Shown: in pieces, positions 32,679-41,398 of the stretch | Position numbering within the stretch: the stretch's first letter is position 1 | Layout: every line of letters begins with the position of its first letter | Program-made: the position numbers and the translations under genes | DNA from: Halopelagius longus | Lineage (GTDB): Archaea > Halobacteriota > Halobacteria > Halobacteriales > Haloferacaceae | Length of the DNA: 64,000 nt | Assembly: GCF_900100875.1 (NCBI RefSeq) | Contig: NZ_FNKQ01000002.1 | Coordinates: 558,001-622,000, forward strand | Direction: 5' to 3' | Notes under the pieces: model-generated | What the model was told of the DNA's origin: nothing | Seen by the model: only the letters and a program-made list of their open reading frames with translations | The model's database searches: none

Positions 32679-33224
32679 TCACTCCTCGTCGTCGGTTTCG
32701 ACGACTCGCTTGCCAGTCTCCATCGGGACGACGCGCCGGTCGGCGTCCTCCCACTCCCGTTCGAGTTCGCGCCCGTCGAACAGTCTGTCGAGGAAGACGG
32801 CGAGTGCGGCCACCTCCGAGTGGGGTTGGCCCGTCACGCCCACGTTGTAGTCGGCCTCCTCGTAGACGTCGAACGGAACCTTCTCCGCGCCGACGACGAC
32901 GAGGACCGGTTCGTCGGCGTGCGCCTCGCGCACCTCGGCTTCCACGTCCTGTACGCGTTCGCCGTACATCGTCAGGTGGACGACGACGCCGTCCCACTCG
33001 CGGATTATCGGTCGGTACGACTCGATGACCTCAGCCTCGAACGGCCCGCCGAACCGCGCGGTGATGTCGTCTACCGTCTCCTTCGATTGGCTGGCGTCGC
33101 CGACGAACAGCGCTCGGTCCGCCCCGAGTGCGCGCGCCGTCAGTCCGATGTGAGTCGTCATCCTGTCGTCTCGGCCCGGCCGGTGTCCGAGACGGAGGAC
33201 CGCGACGTCCGGTTCGTCCTGCAT
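32679..33224 (-). CDS. trm56: tRNA (cytidine-56-2'-O)-methyltransferase, aTrm56
   Basis: A 181-residue SPOUT-family enzyme found only in archaea. Recognisable parts are AVLRLGHRPGRDDRMTTHIGLTARALGA at the start, VVVHLTMYGERV near residue 82, and the trefoil-knot cofactor loop region PVLVVVGAEKVPFDVYEEADYNVGVTGQPHSEVAALAVFLDRL (in part) near 110-150. It methylates C56 in the T-loop of tRNAs using S-adenosylmethionine. It stands alone between unrelated genes; 183 empty bases separate it from the repeat-protein start. Confidence 0.93.
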   Translation of the reverse strand: MQDEPDVAVLRLGHRPGRDDRMTTHIGLTARALGADRALFVGDASQSKETVDDITARFGGPFEAEVIESYRPIIREWDGVVVHLTMYGERVQDVEAEVREAHADEPVLVVVGAEKVPFDVYEEADYNVGVTGQPHSEVAALAVFLDRLFDGRELEREWEDADRRVVPMETGKRVVETDDEE

Positions 33225-33412
33225 GCTCGGTCGGTGTCGGTCCGACCGGTAAGACCCTTCGTTTCCCCCGCGCCGTCGCCGCGCCCGAGCGATTCCGCCC
33301 GCCGTCCCGTCCGCCGTTCCGCCCCCGCGAACGCCTCCCGAAACGAGCGAACGATTCGGCGGCCGTGAAAGTTACCAGAACGCACTTAGGGAGATACGGT
33401 GCAGTAATCTCC

Positions 33413-34369
33413 ATGAACCTCTCCGAGAAGCGAGTCGTCGTCACCGGCGGTGCGGGCCTCGTCGGCTCTCACCTCGCGAAGCGTCTCCTCCCCGAGAACG
33501 ACGTCGTCGTCGCCGACGACCTCTCGAAGGGCGACGAGGCGCGCGTCCCCGACGGCGCGGAGTTCGTGCAGGCGGACATGACCGACCCCGACGACGTCGC
33601 GGAGGCGATAACCGAAGACGTGGACGTCGTCTTCCACTTCGCGGCGTACACGGACACGAACTACGCCGACCCGCGGCAGTTGTTCGAGGAGAACACCGAG
33701 ATGACGTACAACGTCCTCGAACGGATGGAGGAGGTGGGCGTGACGAACCTCGCCTTTACCTCTTCCTCGACGGTGTACGGCGAGGCGCCGCGTCCGACGC
33801 CGGAGGATTACGCCCCCCTCGAACCTATCAGCGTCTACGGCGCGTCGAAACTCGCGGACGAGGGTCTCATCTCGACGTACGCCCACGCGAAGGACTTCAC
33901 CGTCTGGCTGTTCCGCTTCGCCAACATCGTCGGCCCGCACCAACGCGGCAACGTCGTCCCCGACTTCATCGAGAAACTGCTCGAGGACCCCGAGACGCTC
34001 ACCATCCTCGGCGACGGCCGACAGGAGAAGTCCTACCTCCACGTCACCGACTGCGTGGACGCCATCGCCCACGTCGTCGAGAACGCCGACGACTCGCTGA
34101 ACACGTACAACCTCGGGACGCGGACGACCACCTCCGTCACCCGCATCGCCGACATCGTCAGCGAGGAGATGGGACTCGACCCCGAGTACGAGTACACCGG
34201 CGGCGACAGGGGATGGACCGGCGACGTCCCGCGGATGCGCCTCTCCATCGAGAAACTCTCCGCGCTCGGATGGGAGCCGGAGGGGTCGAGCGACGAGGCG
34301 GTGCGCCGCGCCGCGCGGGAACTCATCGAGGAACTCCGCGCGGAACACGCCGCGCCCGCAGGCGAGTAG
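33413..34369 (+). CDS. NAD-dependent sugar-nucleotide epimerase/dehydratase (extended SDR)
   Basis: A 318-residue extended short-chain dehydrogenase. VVVTGGAGLVGSHLAKRL is the NAD-binding Rossmann start; FHFAAYTDTNYADPRQLFEEN follows; TSSSTVYGEA holds the catalytic serine/threonine region; and YGASKLADE is the catalytic YxxxK. The substrate is probably a UDP- or TDP-sugar for surface glycans; the family includes GalE-like enzymes and dehydratases. ATG 33413 starts right before the Rossmann strand, and an upstream run of open frame is just high-GC sequence. Confidence 0.9.
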   Translation: MNLSEKRVVVTGGAGLVGSHLAKRLLPENDVVVADDLSKGDEARVPDGAEFVQADMTDPDDVAEAITEDVDVVFHFAAYTDTNYADPRQLFEENTEMTYNVLERMEEVGVTNLAFTSSSTVYGEAPRPTPEDYAPLEPISVYGASKLADEGLISTYAHAKDFTVWLFRFANIVGPHQRGNVVPDFIEKLLEDPETLTILGDGRQEKSYLHVTDCVDAIAHVVENADDSLNTYNLGTRTTTSVTRIADIVSEEMGLDPEYEYTGGDRGWTGDVPRMRLSIEKLSALGWEPEGSSDEAVRRAARELIEELRAEHAAPAGE

Positions 34370-34376
34370 CGCTTCC

Positions 34377-36812
34377 CTAGGGTTCCGTCCTCTTTTCGGT
34401 CCGCGTCGCGTCCGGCCCGTTCGTTCGTTCGGTCCGCGTCGTGTCGCTCGTCCGTCCGAACCGCTTGAAATACTTGTAGACGGGGAACAGGGTGGCCTCG
34501 ATGCGCTGGGGAACGCTCGCGGCACTCGCGTAGACGAGCACCGGCAGTTCGGGGTCGCTTCCCGCCGCAAGCTTGACCACCCGATCAGGGGTGCTCCCGA
34601 ACACCCACCGCTTGAGGCGCCGGTCGCGGGACGCGCCGATGAGCAACACGCCGCCGGACTCCGCCGCCGACGAGACCAGTCCCTCGGCGACGCTGGCGGA
34701 GGAGACGTGTCGCACGTCCACCGCCTCCCTGTGTTCGAGTTCGGAGAGGGTCGCTTCGGGGTCTTCGGCCTTGTCTCTCGGCCCGTCGGCGGGGTCCACG
34801 CTCACCAACCGTATCCGTCTGCCCTCGGCGCCGAAGGCGTTCACCAACGGTAACAGCGCCCGGTGGTGAGGGCCGCCACCGACGCCGACGGTGACCGTCT
34901 CGAACAGTCGTTCTGGGTCGTCGGGGAACCCGCTCGCGTACACCACGTCGCAGGGCGAGTCGTACTCGACCGCCTCGGCTATCTCGGGGTGCTCGGTCGG
35001 GTAGCCCATCAGTATCAGGTCGGCCTCGTCGCCGCGGGCGGTGTGGACGATGTCGAACCCCACGTCCCTGCTGATGTGTCCTTCGACGGTGTACTCGACG
35101 TCTACGTCCGCCGCCGCGAGCGTCTCGGATATCCGGTCGGCCCGTCCCTCGGCCGTCTCCCGGACCAACTCGTTGGGCGTCTGCTCGGGGATTTCCGTGA
35201 CGTTGACGACCTGAATCGCCGGCGACTCGGAGCGCGCCCGCCCGATGAGCGCCGCCAGTCGGACGTACCGTTCTGCGCGACTCGGGCGGGCGACGGGGAC
35301 GAGCACCCGGTAGGCGTCCTCCGGCAGACCGCCGGGTTCGCTCGCCGCACCCGCCGGAGTCTCGCCGCCGGGTCGTCCCCTCGGTTCGACGGCGCGTTCG
35401 TACAGGTCTTCGATGTCGGGACCGCCGCCCCAGAGGAAGTACAGACCCGAGAGTGCGAGTACGACTGCGATGCCGACGACGACGCCCGACGTCGGGAGGT
35501 TGAGGATGAGCGCGAGGTTCGCGACGACGCCGAGGATCGGAAGCACCGGGACGCCCGGCATCCTGAACCCCCGTTCGAGGTCCGGGAAGTTCCGCCGCGA
35601 GTAGATGAGCGCGACGTTGACGACCGCGAGGGGGACGAGCAGGTTGAACGTCGCGAATCCGGTCAGCGAGTTCAGTCCGAGGACGTGGAGTCCGGTGACG
35701 CCTTCCTCCGAGAGGAGCGTGATGAACACGACGATGAGGCCCGCGATGGTCAGCGTCACCGTCGTGACCGACCAGAACGGCGTCCCGTACTCGGGGTGGA
35801 TGCGGGAGAACCGCCGGGGGGCGTGTCCCTGTCGCCCCATCAGCGACCCGATTCCCGACGCCGCGAGGATGCTCGCGTTCGATGCCGACACCATCGAGAA
35901 GATGGCCCCGGCGACGATGAGCGCCTCCCCGACGGCGATGGAGTTTCCGAGCACCGAGACGGTGACCGGGATGAACGCCTGCGAGACGGCGCCCATCGCC
36001 GTCTCGCCGAGTTCGAGAATCGTCTGTGGGTCCCGCGCGAGGCGGTCGGTCACGTTGTAGATGTTGACCATCGCCACGATGACGAACGCGTAGAGGACGG
36101 TGACGGTGACGATGGAGGCGGCGATGGCGCGCGGGACCGTCTTCCGCGGTTCGATTATCTCCCCGGCGCTGGCGGCGATAGCGGAGAAGCCGAAGAAGGT
36201 GATGAACGCCAACGCCGCGACGGACACCGTCTCGACGGGTTCGAACTGGAAGCTGGTGGCGAACTCGGTGGTGGCGGGGCCGAACCCGACGGCGGCGAAC
36301 ATCCCGCCGACGAAGACGACCAGTATCGCAACCTTCGCGCTGGTGACGACGAGTTGGAACGCCCCGCTCTCCTCGGTCCCGCGGGCGTTCAAGACGCCGA
36401 GGAGAACCGCCGTGAGGACGCCGAACGTGCCGTGCGGAACGGTCCCGGAGAGGCCGGGGACGATGAACCGGAAGAACCACTCGTCCATCGTCGCCAAGTA
36501 GAACGCCGTCGTTCCGGTGTAGCCGAGAAACAGCGCCATTCCGATGCCGTACTTCAGAAAGTCCAATCCCTCGAACGTCCGAGAGGTAAAGAGGTAGCCG
36601 CCGCCGTTCTCCGAGTAGATGGACGCGAACTCCGAGTACGCCGCCGCGGTGAGTCCGGCGACGACGGCGGCGAGGGTGAACGCGACGACGGCGGTAGAAC
36701 CGATGCGGAGGACCGCGGACCCGGACAGCGAGAAGATGCCCGCCGCTATCATCGTCCCCAACCCGAGGGCGAACGCTATCTTGAAATCGAGCGTCCGGGT
36801 GTGTTCCACCAT
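34377..36812 (-). CDS. APC-superfamily amino acid transporter with C-terminal UspA-like domains
   Basis: An 811-residue protein. The first 460 residues form a 12-span APC permease (start KIAFALGLGTMIAAGIFSLSG, with the unwound TM1 motif GTMIAAGIF). Residues about 505-635 form one UspA-like domain (YRVLVPVARPSRAERYVRLAALI; ADLILMGYP) and about 640-760 a second, more diverged one (TVTVGVGGGPHHRALLPLV; VLLIGASRDRRLKRWVFGSTPDRVVKLA), in which G-S-T-x-D is kept. UspA domains bind ATP or AMP, so transport is probably gated by the energy state. The final 50 residues are disordered. It converges on the epimerase gene, seven bases apart. Confidence 0.9.
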   Translation of the reverse strand: MVEHTRTLDFKIAFALGLGTMIAAGIFSLSGSAVLRIGSTAVVAFTLAAVVAGLTAAAYSEFASIYSENGGGYLFTSRTFEGLDFLKYGIGMALFLGYTGTTAFYLATMDEWFFRFIVPGLSGTVPHGTFGVLTAVLLGVLNARGTEESGAFQLVVTSAKVAILVVFVGGMFAAVGFGPATTEFATSFQFEPVETVSVAALAFITFFGFSAIAASAGEIIEPRKTVPRAIAASIVTVTVLYAFVIVAMVNIYNVTDRLARDPQTILELGETAMGAVSQAFIPVTVSVLGNSIAVGEALIVAGAIFSMVSASNASILAASGIGSLMGRQGHAPRRFSRIHPEYGTPFWSVTTVTLTIAGLIVVFITLLSEEGVTGLHVLGLNSLTGFATFNLLVPLAVVNVALIYSRRNFPDLERGFRMPGVPVLPILGVVANLALILNLPTSGVVVGIAVVLALSGLYFLWGGGPDIEDLYERAVEPRGRPGGETPAGAASEPGGLPEDAYRVLVPVARPSRAERYVRLAALIGRARSESPAIQVVNVTEIPEQTPNELVRETAEGRADRISETLAAADVDVEYTVEGHISRDVGFDIVHTARGDEADLILMGYPTEHPEIAEAVEYDSPCDVVYASGFPDDPERLFETVTVGVGGGPHHRALLPLVNAFGAEGRRIRLVSVDPADGPRDKAEDPEATLSELEHREAVDVRHVSSASVAEGLVSSAAESGGVLLIGASRDRRLKRWVFGSTPDRVVKLAAGSDPELPVLVYASAASVPQRIEATLFPVYKYFKRFGRTSDTTRTERTNGPDATRTEKRTEP

Positions 36813-36894
36813 CCCGGCAAAATTGGCCGCGGAGTTACTAAACCGGCCTGCCGTGTGGCTTAAATATCAGTTCTCGGCGTCGAACCGGGCGGTC

Positions 36895-37968
36895 TCAGTT
36901 CCGGAGCAGGTCGTTCACGTCCTCGCGGAGCAGTTCCCCGTACCGGAGGCGGAGTTCCTTCGCTTCGTCCGGAGAGACGCGCTCGCGCCCGTCGATTTTC
37001 CGCGTCACCGGCGCGTACCCCTGCACGTCGAACCCCATCCGTTCGAGGTACGTCGCGACGTCGGCGGAGTCTAACCCCTCGTAGATGGCGTCCGCGACGT
37101 AGTCGCACACCGTCTCGAACTCGGGGAGGACGATTTCGTCGTCCGTCACCTCGCCCGTCGTCCCGTCGACGCGGACGTTCGCGTGGTGGAGTTGCTCCAT
37201 CACGGCGTCCATCTCCTCGGCCAAGCGCAGAATCTGGCTCGGAAGCGTCGCGTCGGGGGCGCGCCACTCGACGGTCGGCATCTCGTCGCGCAACCGAACC
37301 GGCGTCCACACCACGTCGTCGGCGGTGAAGTTGGCCTCGACGGCCATCTTGTCGATTCCGGCTTCGACGGCCGCCTCGGTGAACTCCGCTAACCGCCGGT
37401 CGAGACGCCGTTCCCACTGGGCGACGGTGTCTACGTACTCCCACAGTTGTCCGTGCTTCGGGAAGTTCTCGTAGCACTTCTTCCGGTAGAGGTACGCCCG
37501 GGCGCCGTTCGCGACTCGTTCGCCGCGGAAGTACGGCGACGAGTTGAGCAACGCCAACGCGGGGTCGAGACCCGCGAGCACGTTCAGTTGGTCCACGACG
37601 TTCCGCTTCTCGAAGTGCAGGTGCGTCCCCGCGCAGTACTTCGCGTAGTCGAAGTTCGTCCCGAGAACCCGCTTCTGTATCCGACTGCGTTCGCTCGGCC
37701 ACCGTTCGATCTGCTCGCCGTTGACCGGCGTCCCCAACGGAACGAGCAGTTTGTCGAGTTCGTCGGCCCGCGTCAGCACTTGGTCGAGTTGGTCGACGAA
37801 CGTCGAGCGCAGGTCGGCGTACGTCTCGCACGGTGGCGTCTTCAACTCGAAGAGCGGCGGAACGAACTCCTCTTCGACGTTCTCGGAGATCTCCGTGAGG
37901 GAACCGGGCGTCGTCAGTTCGCCGTCCTCGTCGACGACCCAGTACTCTACTTCGATGCTCTTTTGCAT
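36895..37968 (-). CDS. gshA: Glutamate-cysteine ligase-like enzyme (GCS2 superfamily)
   Basis: A 357-residue member of the carboxylate-amine ligase group. It starts SIEVEYWVVDEDGELTTPG (substrate-binding E-x-E), has ELKTPPCETYADL near residue 42, GTHLHFEKRNVVDQLN near 118 and VEWRAPDATLPSQILRLAEEMDAV near 225. Haloarchaea use gamma-glutamylcysteine rather than glutathione as their main thiol, and this enzyme type makes it from glutamate and cysteine with ATP. Closely related proteins have other amine substrates, so the exact product is inferred. ATG 37968 begins directly at the ExE motif. Confidence 0.85.
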   Translation of the reverse strand: MQKSIEVEYWVVDEDGELTTPGSLTEISENVEEEFVPPLFELKTPPCETYADLRSTFVDQLDQVLTRADELDKLLVPLGTPVNGEQIERWPSERSRIQKRVLGTNFDYAKYCAGTHLHFEKRNVVDQLNVLAGLDPALALLNSSPYFRGERVANGARAYLYRKKCYENFPKHGQLWEYVDTVAQWERRLDRRLAEFTEAAVEAGIDKMAVEANFTADDVVWTPVRLRDEMPTVEWRAPDATLPSQILRLAEEMDAVMEQLHHANVRVDGTTGEVTDDEIVLPEFETVCDYVADAIYEGLDSADVATYLERMGFDVQGYAPVTRKIDGRERVSPDEAKELRLRYGELLREDVNDLLRN

Positions 37969-38168
37969 TGGTTGAAGTCCGTCGTCGAAATTCCTTCGTC
38001 GGCCCGACCGTTCCGGGCCGCCGGTCCCGAACTCCGTCGGGGAACGTTGCAACCTCCGGCCGGCCGTCGTATCGAGGGTGTCGCCGTCAACGGATTACGG
38101 AATTCGATACTACGGGTAATGAGGGGCCTGCCTTCGCTCGCAAGCCGGCGACGGAGATTCGACGGGCG

Positions 38169-38870
38169 TCACCCGTACACGGCACCGAGAACCCCGAGCA
38201 ACCAGATGAGGACGTGCGCGCCGACGACGGCGAAGAGCGACCGACGGCGCACGTAGACGAGCGTGAAGACGAGTGCCGCGAGCGCGACCTGTAAGAGGTC
38301 GCCGAGTTGCCAGCTAACCGCGTGGGCGACGGTGAACGCCGCCCACGAGAGCCCTCCCGCGACGAGGGCGCTCTCCGAACGCTCCGCGAGGCGTTCGATG
38401 GCGTATCCCCGGTAGAGCACCTCCTCGACCACGCCGGTGGTGACCGCGGCGGCGACGGCGATTCCGACGCCGTACTCCTCGACGCCCATGCCCGTCTGTC
38501 CCGACTGCGCCAGTCCGAGCATCTCGACGAGCGGACCGGTCGCGGCCAACGCCAGGAAGCCGAGAACGGTCGCCGCGAGGAGATACGCGGCGTCGATTCG
38601 GTCGGGGCGGCGGACGCCGAGCGAACGCAACGGGCGGTCCTCCCAGACGAACACCACGCCGAGGACGACGCCCAGAAGCGACCACAGGAGCGCGATTTCC
38701 GCGACGGGGTGGAGACCGACCGAGAGCGTCCGCGCGGCGAACGAGAGCGCTGGAATCCCCAGCAACGCGACGACGAGACCGACGACGGTCGGTCGCTCGA
38801 ACGCGTCTCTCTCGCCGGTCGCGTCGACGTACGGAGGTGCCACGGTGGTCGGGTCGTTTTGCGCCGGCAT
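38169..38870 (-). CDS. CPBP-family intramembrane metalloprotease
   Basis: A 233-residue membrane protein with about seven spans. The active-site motifs are GVVEEVLYRGYAIERL near residue 142 (EExxxR), FTVAHAVSW near 183 and FAVVGAHVLIWLLG near 215, with the conserved histidines. Relatives (Rce1/CAAX proteases, bacterial Abi proteins) cleave proteins within the membrane; the target is unknown. ATG 38870 gives a short polar N-terminus before the first span. Confidence 0.88.
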   Translation of the reverse strand: MPAQNDPTTVAPPYVDATGERDAFERPTVVGLVVALLGIPALSFAARTLSVGLHPVAEIALLWSLLGVVLGVVFVWEDRPLRSLGVRRPDRIDAAYLLAATVLGFLALAATGPLVEMLGLAQSGQTGMGVEEYGVGIAVAAAVTTGVVEEVLYRGYAIERLAERSESALVAGGLSWAAFTVAHAVSWQLGDLLQVALAALVFTLVYVRRRSLFAVVGAHVLIWLLGVLGAVYG

Positions 38871-38982
38871 AACTGTTTCCCAGATGACACCTTTGCGGGG
38901 CGTTTCGTCGGCGGGCGGGGTCGCCGGCACGTCGCTCCGTCGAACGGCACGCCTTTTACGCCCGGCTCCCCTACCCCGATTC

Positions 38983-39729
38983 GTGCAGTTCGTCGGCTAC
39001 GACACGGACGGTCCGGGGCTCTTTTTGAGCGACGGCGGCGAGGTGGAGTACGTCTCGTTGGAACCGGGAACGGAGCTCGCCTACACGCTCGAAGACCGCC
39101 ACTGCGCCGGCGTCGTCGCCGACGACGAACACGTCCCCTGCGACGCCGAACGCGCGCCGTACTGCCGGGACCACAGTTCGACGTGGGTGTGCGCGAAGTG
39201 CACCGGCACCTGCCTGAAAGACGAGATGGACTGCCACGACCCCCACGCCGTCTACCTCGCGGCCTTCGCGCCCGACTCGTTCAAAGTCGGCGTCACGAAG
39301 GAGTGGCGACTGGAGACGCGCCTGCGCGAACAGGGCGCGGACCGCGGCGCGCACGTCCGAACCGTCTCGGACGGGCGCATCGCGCGGGAACTCGAAGCCG
39401 AAATCGCCCGGAACATCCCCGACCGCGTCCGCGTGCCGACGAAGGTGGACGGACTCCACCGCGACGTGGACGAGGCGTCGTGGACCGGCCTGCTCTCGGG
39501 GTTCGACGTGATATCGGAGTTCTCCTTCGACTACGGTCTGGACCTCGAAGACCGGCCGGTGGCCGAGACGATGGCGACCGGAACCGTCCGCGGCGTGCAG
39601 GGGCGGGTGCTCGTCCTCGACCGCGCCGGAAGCGCCTACGCCGTCGATTTACGCGACCTCGTGGGCTACGACGTGGTGCCGGAGGCGACGACGCGCGACG
39701 TGCAGTCGAGTCTCGGCGCGTTCGGGTGA
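38983..39729 (+). CDS. DUF2797 family protein
   Basis: A 248-residue protein. An N-terminal beta region (FVGYDTDGPGLFLSDGGEVEYVSLEPGTEL, seen in part) precedes a Cys-rich section of seven cysteines and several histidines (PYCRDHSSTWVCAKCTGTC) that likely binds zinc. A GIY-YIG-like part follows (AVYLAAFAPDSFKVGVTKEWRLETRLREQGA), as in this family. The function is unknown; nucleic-acid action is plausible. GTG 38983 is the start: a TATA-like TTTTAC at 38953-38958 lies about 28 bases ahead, fitting a leaderless transcript. Confidence 0.85.
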   Translation: MQFVGYDTDGPGLFLSDGGEVEYVSLEPGTELAYTLEDRHCAGVVADDEHVPCDAERAPYCRDHSSTWVCAKCTGTCLKDEMDCHDPHAVYLAAFAPDSFKVGVTKEWRLETRLREQGADRGAHVRTVSDGRIARELEAEIARNIPDRVRVPTKVDGLHRDVDEASWTGLLSGFDVISEFSFDYGLDLEDRPVAETMATGTVRGVQGRVLVLDRAGSAYAVDLRDLVGYDVVPEATTRDVQSSLGAFG

Positions 39730-39809
39730 GCGGACGGTAATCGACCGCCCTCGGCGACTCGTTTTCGCGTACCAACAGTCCTTTGCGGCCACGGGTCGAA
39801 CCGGAAGGT

Positions 39810-40217
39810 ATGTCCGAAGAACCCGACGAACCCGAGGAACCGACCGAGGAGGCAGGCGAGGGCGACGAGGAGGAGAAGTCGTTCCGAGAGCGAGTCGAGG
39901 AGATTCGCCAGCGACGCGAGGAGGAACGCGAGGAGGGCGACGGCGAGCGACCCTCCCCCGAGGAGATGATGGGCGGCGGCGGCCCAGGCGGCGCGGGCGG
40001 CAACCCCTTCGCGCAGATGATGAGCGGGATGATGGGCGGCGGCGGCGGCCCGCCGGGAATGGGCGGCGGCGGCATGGGCGGCGGTCCCGGCGGCCGCGGC
40101 GAGAGCGAGTCCGTCGGCAACGAGGAACTCGTCCGCGAAGTCCGGCAACTCCGCGACGAAGTCCGCGACGCGACGCGACAGCTCCAGCGCATCGCGCAAG
40201 CGATAGAAGACGACTGA
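39810..40217 (+). CDS. Small charged protein with Gly/Met-rich linker
   Basis: A 135-residue protein in three parts: an acidic, disordered head (EEPDEPEEPTEEAGEGDEE) running into a charged helix, a middle of about 50 residues made of Gly and Met (EMMGGGGPGGAGG, MMSGMMGGGGG) and a C-terminal helix with heptad-like spacing (VREVRQLRDEVRDATRQLQRIAQAI). I do not recognise a function. The coiled-coil end suggests oligomerisation, and the Met-rich flexible middle resembles client-binding linkers in chaperones. It follows DUF2797 by 80 bases in the same direction. Confidence 0.65.
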   Translation: MSEEPDEPEEPTEEAGEGDEEEKSFRERVEEIRQRREEEREEGDGERPSPEEMMGGGGPGGAGGNPFAQMMSGMMGGGGGPPGMGGGGMGGGPGGRGESESVGNEELVREVRQLRDEVRDATRQLQRIAQAIEDD

Positions 40218-40226
40218 AGCCCCGAT

Positions 40227-41357
40227 TCAGCGACGAGCGGTCCTTTTCTTCGAGCGAACCCGGTCGTACAGCGCCGCCAGTTCGTCGACGGCTCGTTCGA
40301 CGCTGAGTTCCTCCCGCTTGGCCAGACACGACTCCGAGAGCGACTCGCGTTCGTCCAGCACGCGCCGGATGGCGTCGCGACAGTCCGCGACGTCGCCGCG
40401 TTCGTAGTGATAGCCCGTCACGCCGTCCGCGACGGTGTCAGAGAGCGCTCCCGCGTCCACGCCGACGACGGGCGTCCCGCAGGCGTTGGCCTCCAAGGCG
40501 ACCAACCCCTGCGTCTCGACGGGACTCGGGAAGACGAACGCGTCGAGCACCGAGTAGAACGCCGGGAGTTCCTCCCGCGGGAGGAAGCCCAAGAACCGGG
40601 CGTCGACGTCGCGTTCGCGGGCGAGCGATTCGAGGTGGCTCCGGGCGGGGCCGTCGCCGCCGAACACCAGCGTCGCGTCGAGTCCCTCCGCGGCGCGGAC
40701 GAACTCCGAGAGATTCTTCTCGTACCCGTGTCGGCCGGTGTACCCGAGGATGGGCCCGTCCGGTAGGTCGTGGCGGCGGCGGAACTCCGCGGCGTCCGTC
40801 GGGACGAACCGCTCGATGTCGATGCCGTTCGAGAGGACGGTCACCTCCGTCTCGACGCCGACTTCCGAGACGAGGTGCTCGCATGCGTCCTCGCTCGGGC
40901 AGACGACGGCGTCGGCCCGGTCGAAGAACCAGCGCTCGTACCGTTCCGAGAGCGATTCGATGCCGGACTCGACTCGCGCGCGCGAGGTGAGGTAGTCCGC
41001 GTACTCGCCGGTCGGCGTGTGGTAGGAGGCGACGAACGGTATCTCCCGCCGTCGCGCGAGGCGCATCCCGCTCAGACCGAGGGCGAACGGCGTGTGCGCG
41101 TGGACGAGGTCCACGTCCCGCACCGCCTCGGGGACGCGCGGCACGCCCAAACGGAACCCGTCGTAGAAGGGAAAGGCGACGCTCCGAACCGGAAACTCGC
41201 CGTCGGTGGGGTCGTACTCGTCGCTCCCGGGGAAGACCACGTCCATCCGACCGCCGCGCTCCTGCCAGCGGTCGCGCCACGTCTCTATCGTGTACGTGAC
41301 GCCGTTGACCGTCGGGAGGTACGTGTCTGTGAAGGCGGCAACCGAGACCGGTTCCAT
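40227..41357 (-). CDS. GT4-family glycosyltransferase
   Basis: A 376-residue GT-B enzyme. The N-terminal acceptor domain starts VAAFTDTYLPTVNGVTYTIETW, with HAHTPFALGLSGMRLARR near residue 95 and YHTPTGEYADYL near 115. The donor domain has GYTGRHGYEKNLSEFVRAAEGL near 212, LVFGGDGPARSHLESLA near 238 and the E-x7-E motif as PSPVETQGLVALEANACGTPVVGVDAG near 283. It is of the group that includes glycolipid and phosphatidylinositol mannosyl/glucosyl transferases, which use nucleotide sugars at the cytoplasmic face. A second GT4 gene lies 41 bases upstream in the same direction. Confidence 0.9.
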   Translation of the reverse strand: MEPVSVAAFTDTYLPTVNGVTYTIETWRDRWQERGGRMDVVFPGSDEYDPTDGEFPVRSVAFPFYDGFRLGVPRVPEAVRDVDLVHAHTPFALGLSGMRLARRREIPFVASYHTPTGEYADYLTSRARVESGIESLSERYERWFFDRADAVVCPSEDACEHLVSEVGVETEVTVLSNGIDIERFVPTDAAEFRRRHDLPDGPILGYTGRHGYEKNLSEFVRAAEGLDATLVFGGDGPARSHLESLARERDVDARFLGFLPREELPAFYSVLDAFVFPSPVETQGLVALEANACGTPVVGVDAGALSDTVADGVTGYHYERGDVADCRDAIRRVLDERESLSESCLAKREELSVERAVDELAALYDRVRSKKRTARR

Positions 41358-41398
41358 CGGTCGTGCTTCGGCGGTGTCCGTTTAATCGCTTGTGACTT

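Noticed and set aside
38437-39729. Longer N-terminus for the DUF2797 protein
   Set aside because: The upstream codons overlap the divergent CPBP gene and give Arg/Thr/Pro-rich shadow sequence; a TATA element about 28 bases before GTG 38983 fits the shorter form.
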